Made by a program: the position numbers and the translations under genes. The notes beneath the pieces are model-generated. The model ran no database searches, was not told the DNA's origin, and was given only the letters and a program-made list of their open reading frames with translations. DNA of 35,165 nucleotides, taken from CAZXFA01 sp964640085 (GTDB lineage: Bacteria; Actinomycetota; UBA4738; HRBIN12). The stretch spans positions 1 through 35,165 of the forward strand of contig CAZXFA010000027.1 of NCBI GenBank assembly GCA_964640085.1, given 5' to 3'. This document shows, piece after piece, positions 1 through 7,138 of this stretch (position 1 is its first letter; the number at the start of each line of letters is the position of its first letter).

Positions 1-478
1 ACATCCACATCGGGACCATCGCCGGGAAGTTGAAGGGCGTGATGCCGGCCACCACCCCGAGAGGCTGGCGGACCGAGTACAGGTCGTACCCGGTCGTGAC
101 TTGCTCGCTGAAGTCACCCTTGAGGAGGTGTGGGAGACCGGCGGCGAACTCCACGAGCTCCACGCCACGCTCGACCTCGGCCGCCGCGTCGAACAGGCAC
201 TTGCCGTGCTGCCGCGTGACGGCCTCGGCGATCTCGGTCTTCCGCTGGTCCAGCACTTCACGGATCCGGAAGAAGAGCGCGGCTCGCTTGGAGAGCGACA
301 GCGAGCGCCACTCCGGGAAGGCTTCCCTCGCGATCTCCACCGCTCGGTCGAACTCCTCGACGGACGCGAAGTCGACCTCGTGCGTCTGCTCCCCGGTGGC
401 GGGGTTGAAGACGGGTCCGGTGATGCCGGACTCCCCGGAGGAGACCTTCCCGCCGATCCAGTGGCTGATCCGCTCCAT
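1..478 (-). CDS. mmsA: CoA-acylating methylmalonate/malonate-semialdehyde dehydrogenase, N-terminal part (runs off window)
   Basis: The first 159 residues of an aldehyde dehydrogenase superfamily protein; the 3' end lies outside the window. The start is ATG at 478-476 behind a GGGAGGAG ribosome site. The protein opens MERISHWIGGK, has the FNPATGEQ segment, and the visible end reads GVVAGITPFNFPAMVPMWM, which is typical of MmsA/IolA. The family converts methylmalonate semialdehyde or malonate semialdehyde with CoA and NAD to propionyl-CoA or acetyl-CoA. The catalytic cysteine would lie beyond the window edge. It is divergent from a class III aminotransferase, which suggests joint use in beta-alanine or 3-aminoisobutyrate breakdown (inference). 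The family call is firm; the exact substrate is not visible. Confidence 0.88.
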   Translation of the reverse strand, partial: MERISHWIGGKVSSGESGITGPVFNPATGEQTHEVDFASVEEFDRAVEIAREAFPEWRSLSLSKRAALFFRIREVLDQRKTEIAEAVTRQHGKCLFDAAAEVERGVELVEFAAGLPHLLKGDFSEQVTTGYDLYSVRQPLGVVAGITPFNFPAMVPMWM

Positions 479-608
479 CGTGCTCCACTCCTCCCGAGGG
501 CCGCGCGCGTGTCGTCGGACCGATCTGACCCGATGGTACGACCCCGAGGTCCATCCATCACGGCTGACCTCTCGGCGGCTAGACTGCCCGGGTCGCGAGG
601 AGGGAAGG
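479..608. promoter_or_regulatory. Divergent intergenic region mmsA / aminotransferase
   Basis: 130 bp between two divergent genes. On the plus strand a TAGACT hexamer (580-585) precedes the GAGGAGGGAAGG ribosome site of the aminotransferase. On the minus strand TACCAT (538-533) could serve mmsA with a leader of about 50 nt. No convincing -35 boxes were seen, so both are tentative. Confidence 0.3.
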
Positions 609-1925
609 ATGAACGAGCTCTCGGCAGATCAGATCATCGACCTCAGCCTGCAGCACACGCTGTTCGACTGGCAGCGGCAGGGGTCCACGCGCCCGATCCC
701 GGTCGCCTCGGCCCGCGGCTGCGAGTTCTTCACGGTGGACGGTAAGCGGTACCTGGACTTCAGCAGCCAGCTGATGTGCGTGAATGCGGGACACTCGGAC
801 CCACGCATCGCGGAGGCGATCGCCGAGCAGGCGCGCACGCTCCCGTACGTCACGCCGTACGCGACCACCGCCGTCCGGGCCGAGCTCGCCAGGAAGCTCG
901 CCGAGCTGATGCCCGGGGACCTGGACAAGGTGTACTTCGCCCTCGGCGGAGCGGAGGCGAACGAGATGGCGATCCGGATCGCGAAGGCCGTCACCGGCCG
1001 CCACAAGATCCTCGCCCGCTACCGCAGCTACCACGGCGCGACCTACGCGACCGTCTCGATCACCGGCGAGCCGCGCCGGTGGGGCAACGAGCCCGGCATG
1101 CCCGGCGTGGTGCACGTCCTGGACCCCTACCACGGGACGAACCGTCCCCAGGACGACGCCGAGACGGCGCTCGCCTACCTCGAGGAGACGATCCAGCTGG
1201 AGAACCCGGACTCGATCGCGGCGTTCATCCTCGAACCGGTGGTCGGCACCAACGGCGTGCTGATCCCTCCCGACGGCTACCTCGAGGGCGTCCGCGAGCT
1301 CTGCGACCGGTACGGGATCCTGATGATCGCCGACGAGGTGATGGCCGGGTTCGGGCGCACCGGCGAGTGGTTCGCGGTCAACCACTGGGACGTCGTCCCG
1401 GACATCATCACCATGGCCAAGGGCCTGACCTCCGGCTACGTGCCGCTGTCGGCGATCGGCCTCCGGCCGAGCGTCCACCGGTACTTCGACGAGCACGTGT
1501 TCTACGGTGGTCTGACGTACAGCGCGTACCCCCTAGGGCTCGCGGCAGCGCTCGCCACGATCCGCGTCTACGAGGAGGACGGCCTGATGGAGCACGCCCG
1601 GAAGATGGGCGAGGTGATGGCGCGGCACCATCGCCAGCTGTACGACAAGCACCCGTCGGTGGGCCTGGTCCGCAACATCGGCCTGTTCGGCTACATCGAG
1701 CTCGTGCGCAGCCGTGACACGATGGAGCCGATGGCGCCGTTCAACGGCACGAGCGACGAGATGAAGGCGGTCGGCACGTACCTCACCGAGCACGGGCTGT
1801 TCACGCTGGTCCGATGGAACGGCATCATGACCCACCCGCCGCTGCCGATCACCGAAGCGCAGCTCGCCGAGGGCTTCGGGATCGTCGACGGGGCGCTGGA
1901 GATCGCCGATCGCGCCGTGGCCTGA
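609..1925 (+). CDS. Class III PLP aminotransferase, probable omega-amino acid (beta-alanine type):pyruvate transaminase
   Basis: A 438-residue protein of the class III (ornithine/omega) aminotransferase family, normal full length. The start ATG at 609 follows GGAGGGAAGG. The reading frame is open further upstream, but that part overlaps mmsA antisense and is not coding. Visible features: GGAEANEMAIR for cofactor binding, YHGATYAT, ADEVMAGFGRTG with the pyridine-nitrogen aspartate, and MAKGLTSG containing the PLP lysine (K271). It would transfer an amino group from an omega-amino acid to pyruvate in the cytoplasm. The divergent mmsA would oxidise malonate or methylmalonate semialdehyde, so beta-alanine or 3-aminoisobutyrate is the best guess. 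Taurine:pyruvate transaminase is an alternative. Family certain, substrate inferred. Confidence 0.87.
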   Translation: MNELSADQIIDLSLQHTLFDWQRQGSTRPIPVASARGCEFFTVDGKRYLDFSSQLMCVNAGHSDPRIAEAIAEQARTLPYVTPYATTAVRAELARKLAELMPGDLDKVYFALGGAEANEMAIRIAKAVTGRHKILARYRSYHGATYATVSITGEPRRWGNEPGMPGVVHVLDPYHGTNRPQDDAETALAYLEETIQLENPDSIAAFILEPVVGTNGVLIPPDGYLEGVRELCDRYGILMIADEVMAGFGRTGEWFAVNHWDVVPDIITMAKGLTSGYVPLSAIGLRPSVHRYFDEHVFYGGLTYSAYPLGLAAALATIRVYEEDGLMEHARKMGEVMARHHRQLYDKHPSVGLVRNIGLFGYIELVRSRDTMEPMAPFNGTSDEMKAVGTYLTEHGLFTLVRWNGIMTHPPLPITEAQLAEGFGIVDGALEIADRAVA

Positions 1926-1961
1926 GGGCTCGGCCACCCCGCGGCGTCTGCTGAGGCGGCC

Positions 1962-2350
1962 GTGAGGCGAGCGCTGCCGGACGGCTACGAACTGGACGAC
2001 GACCGGGACCGGGTCGACGTGGACGCCGTCCACGCGGTCATCACGGAGTCGTACTGGGCGGCCGGGCGCCCGCGGGACACGATGGAACGGCTGATCCGGG
2101 AGGCGACCCGCGTGGTCGGCCTGTACCGATACCGGGAGCAGGTCGGGTTCGCCCGGGTGGAGTCCGACGGCGAGAAGTTCGCGTTCCTGTTCGACGTCTA
2201 CGTGTTGCCCGACCACCGGGGCCGCGGCCTCGGCGTCGAGCTGGTCCGCGAGGCCGTCGAGAACGGCCCGCACCGGGATCTGTCCTGGTACCTGATGACC
2301 CGCGACGCGCACGGGCTCTACGAGCGGTTCGGGTTCGGCCCGCCGCCGGC
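1962..2350 (+). CDS. GNAT family N-acetyltransferase, 3' end lost in assembly gap
   Basis: About 129 residues from a GTG start at 1962, 36 bp after the aminotransferase. The acetyl-CoA binding motif A is clear (DVYVLPDHRGRGLGVELV), followed by the C-terminal aromatic segment (DAHGLYERFGFGPP) that ends most of these enzymes. Only a short tail should be missing. No strong ribosome site is visible before the GTG, so coupling to the upstream gene is possible. The sequence after the N run does not look like its continuation. GNAT enzymes acetylate amines with acetyl-CoA; the substrate cannot be told. Confidence 0.75.
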
Positions 2351-2450
2351 NNNNNNNNNNNNNNNNNNNNNNNNNNNNNNNNNNNNNNNNNNNNNNNNNN
2401 NNNNNNNNNNNNNNNNNNNNNNNNNNNNNNNNNNNNNNNNNNNNNNNNNN
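2351..2450. other. Assembly gap (100 N)
   Basis: Exactly 100 N, a conventional placeholder for a gap of unknown size. It truncates the GNAT gene and separates it from the following non-coding region, so the linkage across it depends on scaffolding. Confidence 0.99.
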
Positions 2451-2923
2451 CCGGGCGCCGCCCCGGGCCTGATGGGTCGCCGGGCTCGGTGGAGCACAGC
2501 GCTGACCCCCATCTCGGTTGACTCTTCCTACAACTTCCCATGGGCTACGCGGCGTCTCGCGCTTCCCCCAGCTATCCCCACCGTGGCCACATTGGCACTA
2601 GGCCGTTCAGCCGTTGTTCCATCCTGCGGACTTGCGCTTTCCCCAGGCCGGGCGAGACTGGCTGTCGGTGAGATGGCCTACGGCTCCCGCGCCACGGCCG
2701 GGGCATCGATGCGGAACCTGGCGGCGGTCAGCCCGAAGGCGGACTCCCGGGAAGGAGGTGGGGCGAAGATCTCGGTGGTTGTAGATCCATCAGAGGAACG
2801 GACGGCCCCCGGCGATCGCCGACGAGGTGATGCGGGGTGCGCGCTCGAAGCCATCGGGCCGAAAGGAACTCGGTGCGACCGCCCCGTGATGGGGCCCATC
2901 AGCAAGACCGATCGGAGGGATCC
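2451..2923 (+). other. Non-coding region and leader before the secreted SdrD-like protein
   Basis: 473 bp without a convincing gene on either strand. Base composition from about 2520 to 2650 is less GC-rich than the flanks. It contains the nested inverted repeats described for 2576-2703, a perfect 10-bp palindrome GGCGATCGCC (2811-2820), and close to the next gene two mutually exclusive inverted repeats: GCCCC/GGGGC (2881-2885 with 2891-2895) and GATGGG/CCCATC (2888-2893 with 2895-2900). The last 10 bp hold the GGAGGGA ribosome site. No known riboswitch core was recognised. Confidence 0.5.
2576..2703 (+). ncRNA. Candidate structured RNA element (unassigned)
   Basis: Nested complementary segments enclose this stretch. 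CCCC + CCGTGGC (2576-2579, 2581-2587) pairs with GCCACGG + GGGG (2691-2697, 2700-2703). Inside it AGCCG (2609-2613) pairs with CGGCT (2681-2685), and CCATC (2619-2623) pairs with GATGG (2672-2676). The strand is assumed from the downstream plus-strand gene; a minus-strand RNA is equally possible. It matches no riboswitch core I can recall. Confidence 0.25.
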
Positions 2924-4840
2924 ATGATTGGAGGGAATCTCAGGCCGATACGTGGCCGGCGACCGTGGTGGACGCTTCTCCTGGCGCTCGTCGCGGTCTT
3001 CGCGTTCGTCGTTCCCGCTGCGGCGGTGAACGTCCTCGACATCAACTTCGAGATCGAGGGCAACACCGCAGCCGGAGACGAGACCCCACCTGGGGACGAC
3101 TGGGAGAGCGTGATCCTGGACACGGACATGGACGGCACGTTCGACGACGGGCCGGCCACGCTGATCCAGGATGGGAACTCTGGACCCAAGTCCACGGTTC
3201 CCGAGCAGAACATCTTCGCCCAGGGCGGGAAGTTCGGTAACCCGGCGGGGTGGACGATCCAGCCCGGGAACACCCCCGCCCAGAACGACCTGACCAACAT
3301 CTACGTAACCGCCTATGGCCCGAACGACAGCGACTCCGGCGACAGCTGGATCGTGATGGGCATGCACCGCATCAAGAAGCAGGGCACCTTCGACCTGGAC
3401 TTCGAGTTCAACCAGGAGGCCTGGGACGGGAGCTCAGGATCATTGGTTCGGACCGAGGGTGACCTCGTGGTGGGCTTCGAGCTCTCGGGCAACCCAACGG
3501 ACCCGGATGCGGACCTCGAAGTGATCATCCTGTACTACAAGCCGAGCGACACGGACTGCTCCACGGAGACCTTCTTCACCGGCACGGTGTACGGTGCCGG
3601 GTTCTGCGAGGTCTTCCGCGACACGGCGGAGGCGCTCGGTGACTTCGGCGCCGCGACGATGAACGGCGTCGCCTTCGACCAGCCGCCGTGGGGTGCCTTC
3701 GACACCGACGGTTCGGTGCTGGCGACCGACGAGCAGGTCGAGGCCTTCTTCTTCGCCGAGGCCGCGATCAACCTGAGCGAGTTCGGGATCGACCTGGACT
3801 GCCCGGGCTTCGGGTCGGTGCACGCCAAGAGCCGTTCCTCGCTGGAGGTGACGGCCGACCTGAAGGACCTCGCGGGGCCGGTCCCGTTCACCGTGTCCTG
3901 CTTCATCGACGGCTACAAGTTCCACGACCTGAACGCGGACGGGATATGGCAGCTCGGTGGCGACGGGGAGCCGAACACCGATGATACCGGGGAGGAGCCG
4001 ACCCTGTCGGGTTGGACCATCGAGCTCTACGAGTCTGATGGCACGACGTTGATCACATCGACCACGACCGACGCGGACGGCTACTACCGGTTCGACGCGC
4101 TCAGTGACGGCACGTATGTCGTCAAGGAGGTCTGCCCCAGTGGTGAGGGCTGGATCCAGAGCTTCCCGAGCCCGAACCCCGCGACCACGTGCGGCGACAA
4201 CACGCACACGTTCATGATCAACGCGAGCAACCCGTCGGGGAGCGGGAACTTCGGCAACTACCAGAACGCCACGAAGTCCGGGACCAAGTTCAAGGACGCC
4301 GACAACAGCGGCACGTTCGACTCCGGCGAACCCGGTCTCAGCGGCTGGACGATCAAGGTCTTCAACGACGTCGATGGATCCGGCGATCTCAACACCGGCG
4401 ACACGGTCGCGACGTCCGCGACGACCGCCGACGGCACAGGCACGCTGGGGCTGGGAGAGTACGAGTTCACCCTGACACCCGGCGACTACGTCGTCTGTGA
4501 GGTCGCCCAAACGAACTGGACCCAGACGGCGCCGGACAACGATGTCTGCGATGACGACACCGTCGATGCGACGCTGGCGGATGGAGGCTACGCGATCACC
4601 GTCGAGTCTGGTGACGACGACAGCGACAACGACTTCGGCAACACGCCGTTGTCGAACTTCGACGTCCGCTTCTTCGACCTGACAGGGTCAACGGACGCGA
4701 CCATCAGCTGCGTGGACGGAGACGGTGGATCGGTCGGAAGCTCCTCGACCAACGAGGCGAACAGCCCCGAGACCACCCTGACCGCGAACGGTGTCGTGAT
4801 CGACACCTACACCTGCACGATCACGATCACCGATCCGTAA
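2924..4840 (+). CDS. Secreted protein with two SdrD B-like (prealbumin-fold) repeats
   Basis: 638 residues from ATG 2924, which has a GGAGGGA ribosome site 4 nt upstream. Residues 1 to about 34 form a signal peptide (two arginines, hydrophobic core LLALVAVFAFVV, AAA cleavage site). Residues about 35-320 are an Asp/Gly-rich extracellular domain with no recognised family. Two SdrD B/CnaB-like beta-sandwich units follow at about 328-440 (KFHDLNADGIWQ ... LSGWTIELYES ... YYRFDALSDGTYVVKEV) and 443-545 (KFKDADNSGTFD ... LSGWTIKVFND ... YVVCEV). The D-x-N-A-D-G and D-A-D-N-S-G loops are calcium-binding in relatives. There is no LPxTG motif or C-terminal membrane segment, so it is probably released or held non-covalently. 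A strong hairpin terminator follows 19 bp after the stop. Exact role unknown. Confidence 0.85.
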   Translation: MIGGNLRPIRGRRPWWTLLLALVAVFAFVVPAAAVNVLDINFEIEGNTAAGDETPPGDDWESVILDTDMDGTFDDGPATLIQDGNSGPKSTVPEQNIFAQGGKFGNPAGWTIQPGNTPAQNDLTNIYVTAYGPNDSDSGDSWIVMGMHRIKKQGTFDLDFEFNQEAWDGSSGSLVRTEGDLVVGFELSGNPTDPDADLEVIILYYKPSDTDCSTETFFTGTVYGAGFCEVFRDTAEALGDFGAATMNGVAFDQPPWGAFDTDGSVLATDEQVEAFFFAEAAINLSEFGIDLDCPGFGSVHAKSRSSLEVTADLKDLAGPVPFTVSCFIDGYKFHDLNADGIWQLGGDGEPNTDDTGEEPTLSGWTIELYESDGTTLITSTTTDADGYYRFDALSDGTYVVKEVCPSGEGWIQSFPSPNPATTCGDNTHTFMINASNPSGSGNFGNYQNATKSGTKFKDADNSGTFDSGEPGLSGWTIKVFNDVDGSGDLNTGDTVATSATTADGTGTLGLGEYEFTLTPGDYVVCEVAQTNWTQTAPDNDVCDDDTVDATLADGGYAITVESGDDDSDNDFGNTPLSNFDVRFFDLTGSTDATISCVDGDGGSVGSSSTNEANSPETTLTANGVVIDTYTCTITITDP

Positions 4841-4858
4841 AGGAGGCTGGGAACACGG

Positions 4859-4901
4859 TATCGAGACGGAGGGCCCGCCGAGCGGGCCCTCCGTCTCGAT
4901 A
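4859..4901. terminator. Strong bidirectional hairpin terminator
   Basis: A perfect 20-bp inverted repeat (4859-4878 with 4882-4901) with a 3-nt CGA loop lies between two convergent genes (ends at 4840 and 4924). There is no T-tract, as is common in high-GC actinobacteria. It should serve both genes. Confidence 0.88.
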
Positions 4902-4923
4902 GGCTGGGTGGGGGGGAGTCGCC

Positions 4924-5523
4924 TCAGACCCGCGGACGCGGGCCGCCCGCGCCCCGCTCGTACCAGGTCAGTTCGAACAGGCCCTCGTACCGGACGACCA
5001 CGTCCCCCGCGACCCATAGGTCGCGGGTCCATCCGGTCGAGAGCGCCGTGTATCGCCAGCGTCGGGCGGCGAACGTCCCGACCGGGGTGAGGACCTCCTC
5101 GTCCCCGAGCAGCTCGTAACGCTGCGGCTCGAGCCGCGGTTCGCACGTCACGGCCTCGAGGTAGATGGCCTCGATGTCCGCCGTCGCCCCGAGCCGGTTT
5201 GCGGTGACGGCGTTGAAGGCGGGGGACAGGTAGTCGACGTCCGGACGCACCGGGACCTCGATCTGCGTCCCGTCGCGGAGCGCCGTCATCGCGTCTCCGT
5301 GCCGGTGGAGCACGATCTCATGCCGGCCCGTCACGATCCTCACGCGGACCGGCTCCCAGGCCCCGTCCACGACGAGATCCACGGTCTCGGCGTGCGGTTC
5401 GGGCTGGGTCGTCTCGATCTCCGAGACGTACCGCCAGCCGGCGGGGCCGGGCGCGCAGCGGAAGTCCTCCCGTCCCGTCGTGTTCCCCTCGCCGTCCATG
5501 ACGACGTAGCTGCCGGTCGGCAT
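4924..5523 (-). CDS. Conserved hypothetical protein, beta-rich
   Basis: 199 residues from ATG at 5523 (MPTGSYVVMDGEG...). A 4-residue longer form from 5535 is possible, but the TATGCT box 7 nt upstream of 5523 supports a leaderless start there. The protein has no signal peptide or membrane segment. It alternates short polar beta-like stretches (YVSEIETTQ, VRIVTGRHEIVLHR, RRWRYTAL, RDLWVAGDVVVRYEGLFELTWYE), suggesting a lipocalin-like or glycolipid-binding-like barrel, but I do not recognise the family. It shares a promoter region with the divergent nitrilase-family gene and converges on the secreted SdrD-like gene. Confidence 0.7.
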   Translation of the reverse strand: MPTGSYVVMDGEGNTTGREDFRCAPGPAGWRYVSEIETTQPEPHAETVDLVVDGAWEPVRVRIVTGRHEIVLHRHGDAMTALRDGTQIEVPVRPDVDYLSPAFNAVTANRLGATADIEAIYLEAVTCEPRLEPQRYELLGDEEVLTPVGTFAARRWRYTALSTGWTRDLWVAGDVVVRYEGLFELTWYERGAGGPRPRV

Positions 5524-5530
5524 GCCCGCG

Positions 5531-5540
5531 AGCATAGGAT
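5531..5540. promoter_or_regulatory. Overlapping divergent -10 boxes for two leaderless genes
   Basis: On the plus strand TAGGAT (5535-5540) lies exactly 7 nt before ATG 5548. On the minus strand TATGCT (5536-5531) lies exactly 7 nt before ATG 5523. The hexamers share two bases, so both genes cannot be served at once. No -35 match or ribosome site is visible for either gene. Confidence 0.6.
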
Positions 5541-5547
5541 GCAGCCC

Positions 5548-6360
5548 ATGAGGATCGCGCTCTGCCAGACGAACTGTGGCGAAGACGTGGGGGCGAACGA
5601 GGCGCAGGTCTTCGGTCTCCTCGACGGGGCCGTCATCGAGACCCCCGACCTCGTGGCGCTGCCGGAAGTCTGGCCCTGCCAGGGCTCCGCCCAACAGGTG
5701 CGCGCCGCCGCCGAGCCGATCCCCGGCCCACGGAGCGAACGCCTGGCCGAGGTCGCCCGTCGCCACGGCGTCTGGGTCCACGGGGGGAGCGTCCTCGAGC
5801 TCGACGGCGATCGTGTCTTCAACACGAGTGTCCTGTTCGATCGAGACGGGAACCTGGTGGCTACCTACCGGAAGATCCACCTGTTCGACGCCGATCCGCC
5901 CGGGGGCGTGCCGAGCCGGGAGTCCTCCCTGTTCGCCCCCGGTGAGCAGGTGGTCACGGCGGAGAGCGAGTTCGGCCGGGTGGGGCTCTCGGTCTGCTAC
6001 GACGTCCGTTTCCCCGAGCTGTACCGCCAGATGGCGGTTCAGGGCGCGACGATCCTGTTCGTACCGGCCGCGTTCCGGGAGGAGACCGGCCGCGATCACT
6101 GGGACGTGCTCGTGAGGGCCCGCGCGATCGAGGACCAGGCCTTCGTGGTGGCGGCCGCGCAGTGGGGCCCGTGGGGGCCTCCCGGCCGGGAGCGTCGCAA
6201 CCACGGGAACAGCCTGGTGGTCGACCCCTGGGGGCGGGTGGTCGCCCGGGCTGCCGACGGCGTGGGGGTGACCGTGGCCGAGATCGACCTCGGAGAGGTC
6301 GATCGGGTTCGGGGGATCCTCCCCGCCCTGCACCACCGCCGTCTCTTCCCGTCCTGCTAG
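5548..6360 (+). CDS. Nitrilase-superfamily amidohydrolase (Nit1/Nit2-like carbon-nitrogen hydrolase)
   Basis: 270 residues, the usual size. The Glu-Lys-Cys catalytic set is visible: E40 in LPEVW, K109 in YRKIHLFD, and C150 in VCYDVRFPE. The RFPELYRQMAVQGA segment and the conserved AANQ-like position (here VAAAQWGP) agree with the Nit branch, whose members hydrolyse omega-amides or deaminated glutathione. The start ATG 5548 has no ribosome site but a TAGGAT box 7 nt upstream, so leaderless translation is likely. Cytoplasmic. The substrate cannot be fixed; the omega-amidase/deaminated glutathione amidase group is the nearest fit. Other plant-type nitrilase or carbamoylase functions are less likely from the sequence around the cysteine. 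Confidence 0.85.
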   Translation: MRIALCQTNCGEDVGANEAQVFGLLDGAVIETPDLVALPEVWPCQGSAQQVRAAAEPIPGPRSERLAEVARRHGVWVHGGSVLELDGDRVFNTSVLFDRDGNLVATYRKIHLFDADPPGGVPSRESSLFAPGEQVVTAESEFGRVGLSVCYDVRFPELYRQMAVQGATILFVPAAFREETGRDHWDVLVRARAIEDQAFVVAAAQWGPWGPPGRERRNHGNSLVVDPWGRVVARAADGVGVTVAEIDLGEVDRVRGILPALHHRRLFPSC

Positions 6361-6419
6361 GCGTGGCGAGGCACGAGGGAGTAGATCCCCGCCACCGGCC
6401 GTGGGAGGTCAGGCCGGGT

Positions 6420-6447
6420 TAAGGTCCGGCCCCCCAACCGCCGATAC
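6420..6447 (+). promoter_or_regulatory. Candidate sigma-28/WhiG-like promoter before the CAP-domain gene
   Basis: TAAG (6420-6423), a 16-nt spacer, then GCCGATAC (6440-6447). The known consensus for FliA/SigD/WhiG sigma factors is TAAA, about 15 nt, GCCGATAA. It would give a GC-rich leader of about 155 nt to the gene at 6611. That leader contains a CGCTCC/GGAGCG hairpin (6515-6528) and further GC-rich repeats but no riboswitch I recognise. Confidence 0.35.
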
Positions 6448-6610
6448 CCCTACCGAACGTTGGTCCCGGAAGGCGAGCCGTCCAGAACGGCGGGCGTGAA
6501 GCTCCGGACCTCGCCGCTCCGCGGAGCGTGGGTGGCCGAGCAGCCGAAGGACCGGGCCTCTCCACCCGGAGCCCGGCCTGGCGGGACCCCGAAAGCAGAC
6601 GGGAGGCGGG

Positions 6611-7078
6611 ATGACGCGGGCGGCCCCACGGGGCCACCACCGCATCGCGGTGGTATTGCTGCTCGTCCTGCCGGTCTTGCTCTCGGGGATCGCGACCGAC
6701 CACGCGGGAGCCGGTGCCGCCGCGAAGAAGCGCGACCGGATGCTCCAGCTCCTGAACCAGGTGCGCGCGGACGAGAACCGCCGCCCATTGCGGCTGGACG
6801 CCGACCTGTCCCGCTACGCGCTCAGGCACTCGCGCCGGATGGCGGAGTCCGGATCCCTGTTCCACTCGTCGGATCTCGCGGCCAGGCTCCAGGGACGCGA
6901 ATGGTCGATCGGGGGCGAGAACGTTGGCGTCGGTCGGCCCCTCGCAGACGTGCTCGCGACCTTCATGGCATCCAGGCCCCACCGCAGGAACATCCTGCGG
7001 CGAGGCTTCGACCACGCTGGCATCGGGGTCGTCAAGTCGGATGGCAACCTCTGGGTGACGATCATCTTCTACGGCTAG
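6611..7078 (+). CDS. Secreted CAP-domain (SCP/YkwD-like) protein
   Basis: 155 residues. The start ATG 6611 follows GGGAGGCGGG. Residues 1-36 are a signal peptide (basic start, VVLLLVLPVLLSG core, AGA region), so the mature protein acts outside the cell. The rest is one CAP domain: LNQVRADENRRPL, then the HS..RM..SGSLFHSSDL segment with conserved histidines, IGGENVGVG, MASRPHRRNILRRGF, and a GIGVVKSDGNLWVT strand. Bacterial YkwD-type proteins are small secreted proteins of unclear biochemical role, often linked to cell wall or surface. It ends 24 bp before a strong hairpin terminator. A sigma-28-like promoter lies upstream. Confidence 0.88.
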   Translation: MTRAAPRGHHRIAVVLLLVLPVLLSGIATDHAGAGAAAKKRDRMLQLLNQVRADENRRPLRLDADLSRYALRHSRRMAESGSLFHSSDLAARLQGREWSIGGENVGVGRPLADVLATFMASRPHRRNILRRGFDHAGIGVVKSDGNLWVTIIFYG

Positions 7079-7102
7079 CCCCTCCCGACCTAGCTGTAGA
7101 TC

Positions 7103-7133
7103 GAGACGCCCCGGCCGACGGCCGGGGCGTCTC
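7103..7133. terminator. Bidirectional hairpin terminator
   Basis: A perfect 14-bp stem (7103-7116 with 7120-7133), GACGCCCCGGCC type, with a GAC loop, between the convergent CAP gene (ends 7078) and mocA-like gene (ends 7139). It is followed by CTTCGCTC on the plus strand. Confidence 0.85.
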
Positions 7134-7138
7134 TTCGC

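Noticed and set aside
30..608. In-frame upstream extension of the aminotransferase to position 30
   Set aside because: It runs antisense through mmsA and the intergenic region; the family N-terminus begins at ATG 609 with a good ribosome site.
2451..2700. Continuation of the GNAT gene after the gap
   Set aside because: The GNAT fold is essentially complete before the gap, and the translation after it has no GNAT-like sequence and an unusual composition.
2850..2915. Resemblance to a cobalamin riboswitch (GGAACTCGGTGCGA)
   Set aside because: Only the short GGTGCGA-like segment fits; the GCCACTG element and the full B12 box are missing, and the gene downstream has no cobalamin link.
4841..4846. 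Orphan AGGAGG immediately after the stop of the secreted protein
   Set aside because: No start codon follows within 5-12 nt and the terminator hairpin begins 13 bp later, so it is probably chance.
4924..6336. Open minus-strand frame continuing beyond the hypothetical protein start at 5523
   Set aside because: The part above 5535 is antisense to the nitrilase gene, which has its complete catalytic triad; the minus-strand gene has its own -10 box at 5536-5531.
6448..6610. Possible cyclic-di-AMP or cyclic-di-GMP riboswitch before the CAP gene
   Set aside because: The conserved cores (CCCGAACCCG...CAGCTAACC, or GGGCAAACC and GACGCAAAGCC) are absent; only ordinary GC-rich hairpins are seen.
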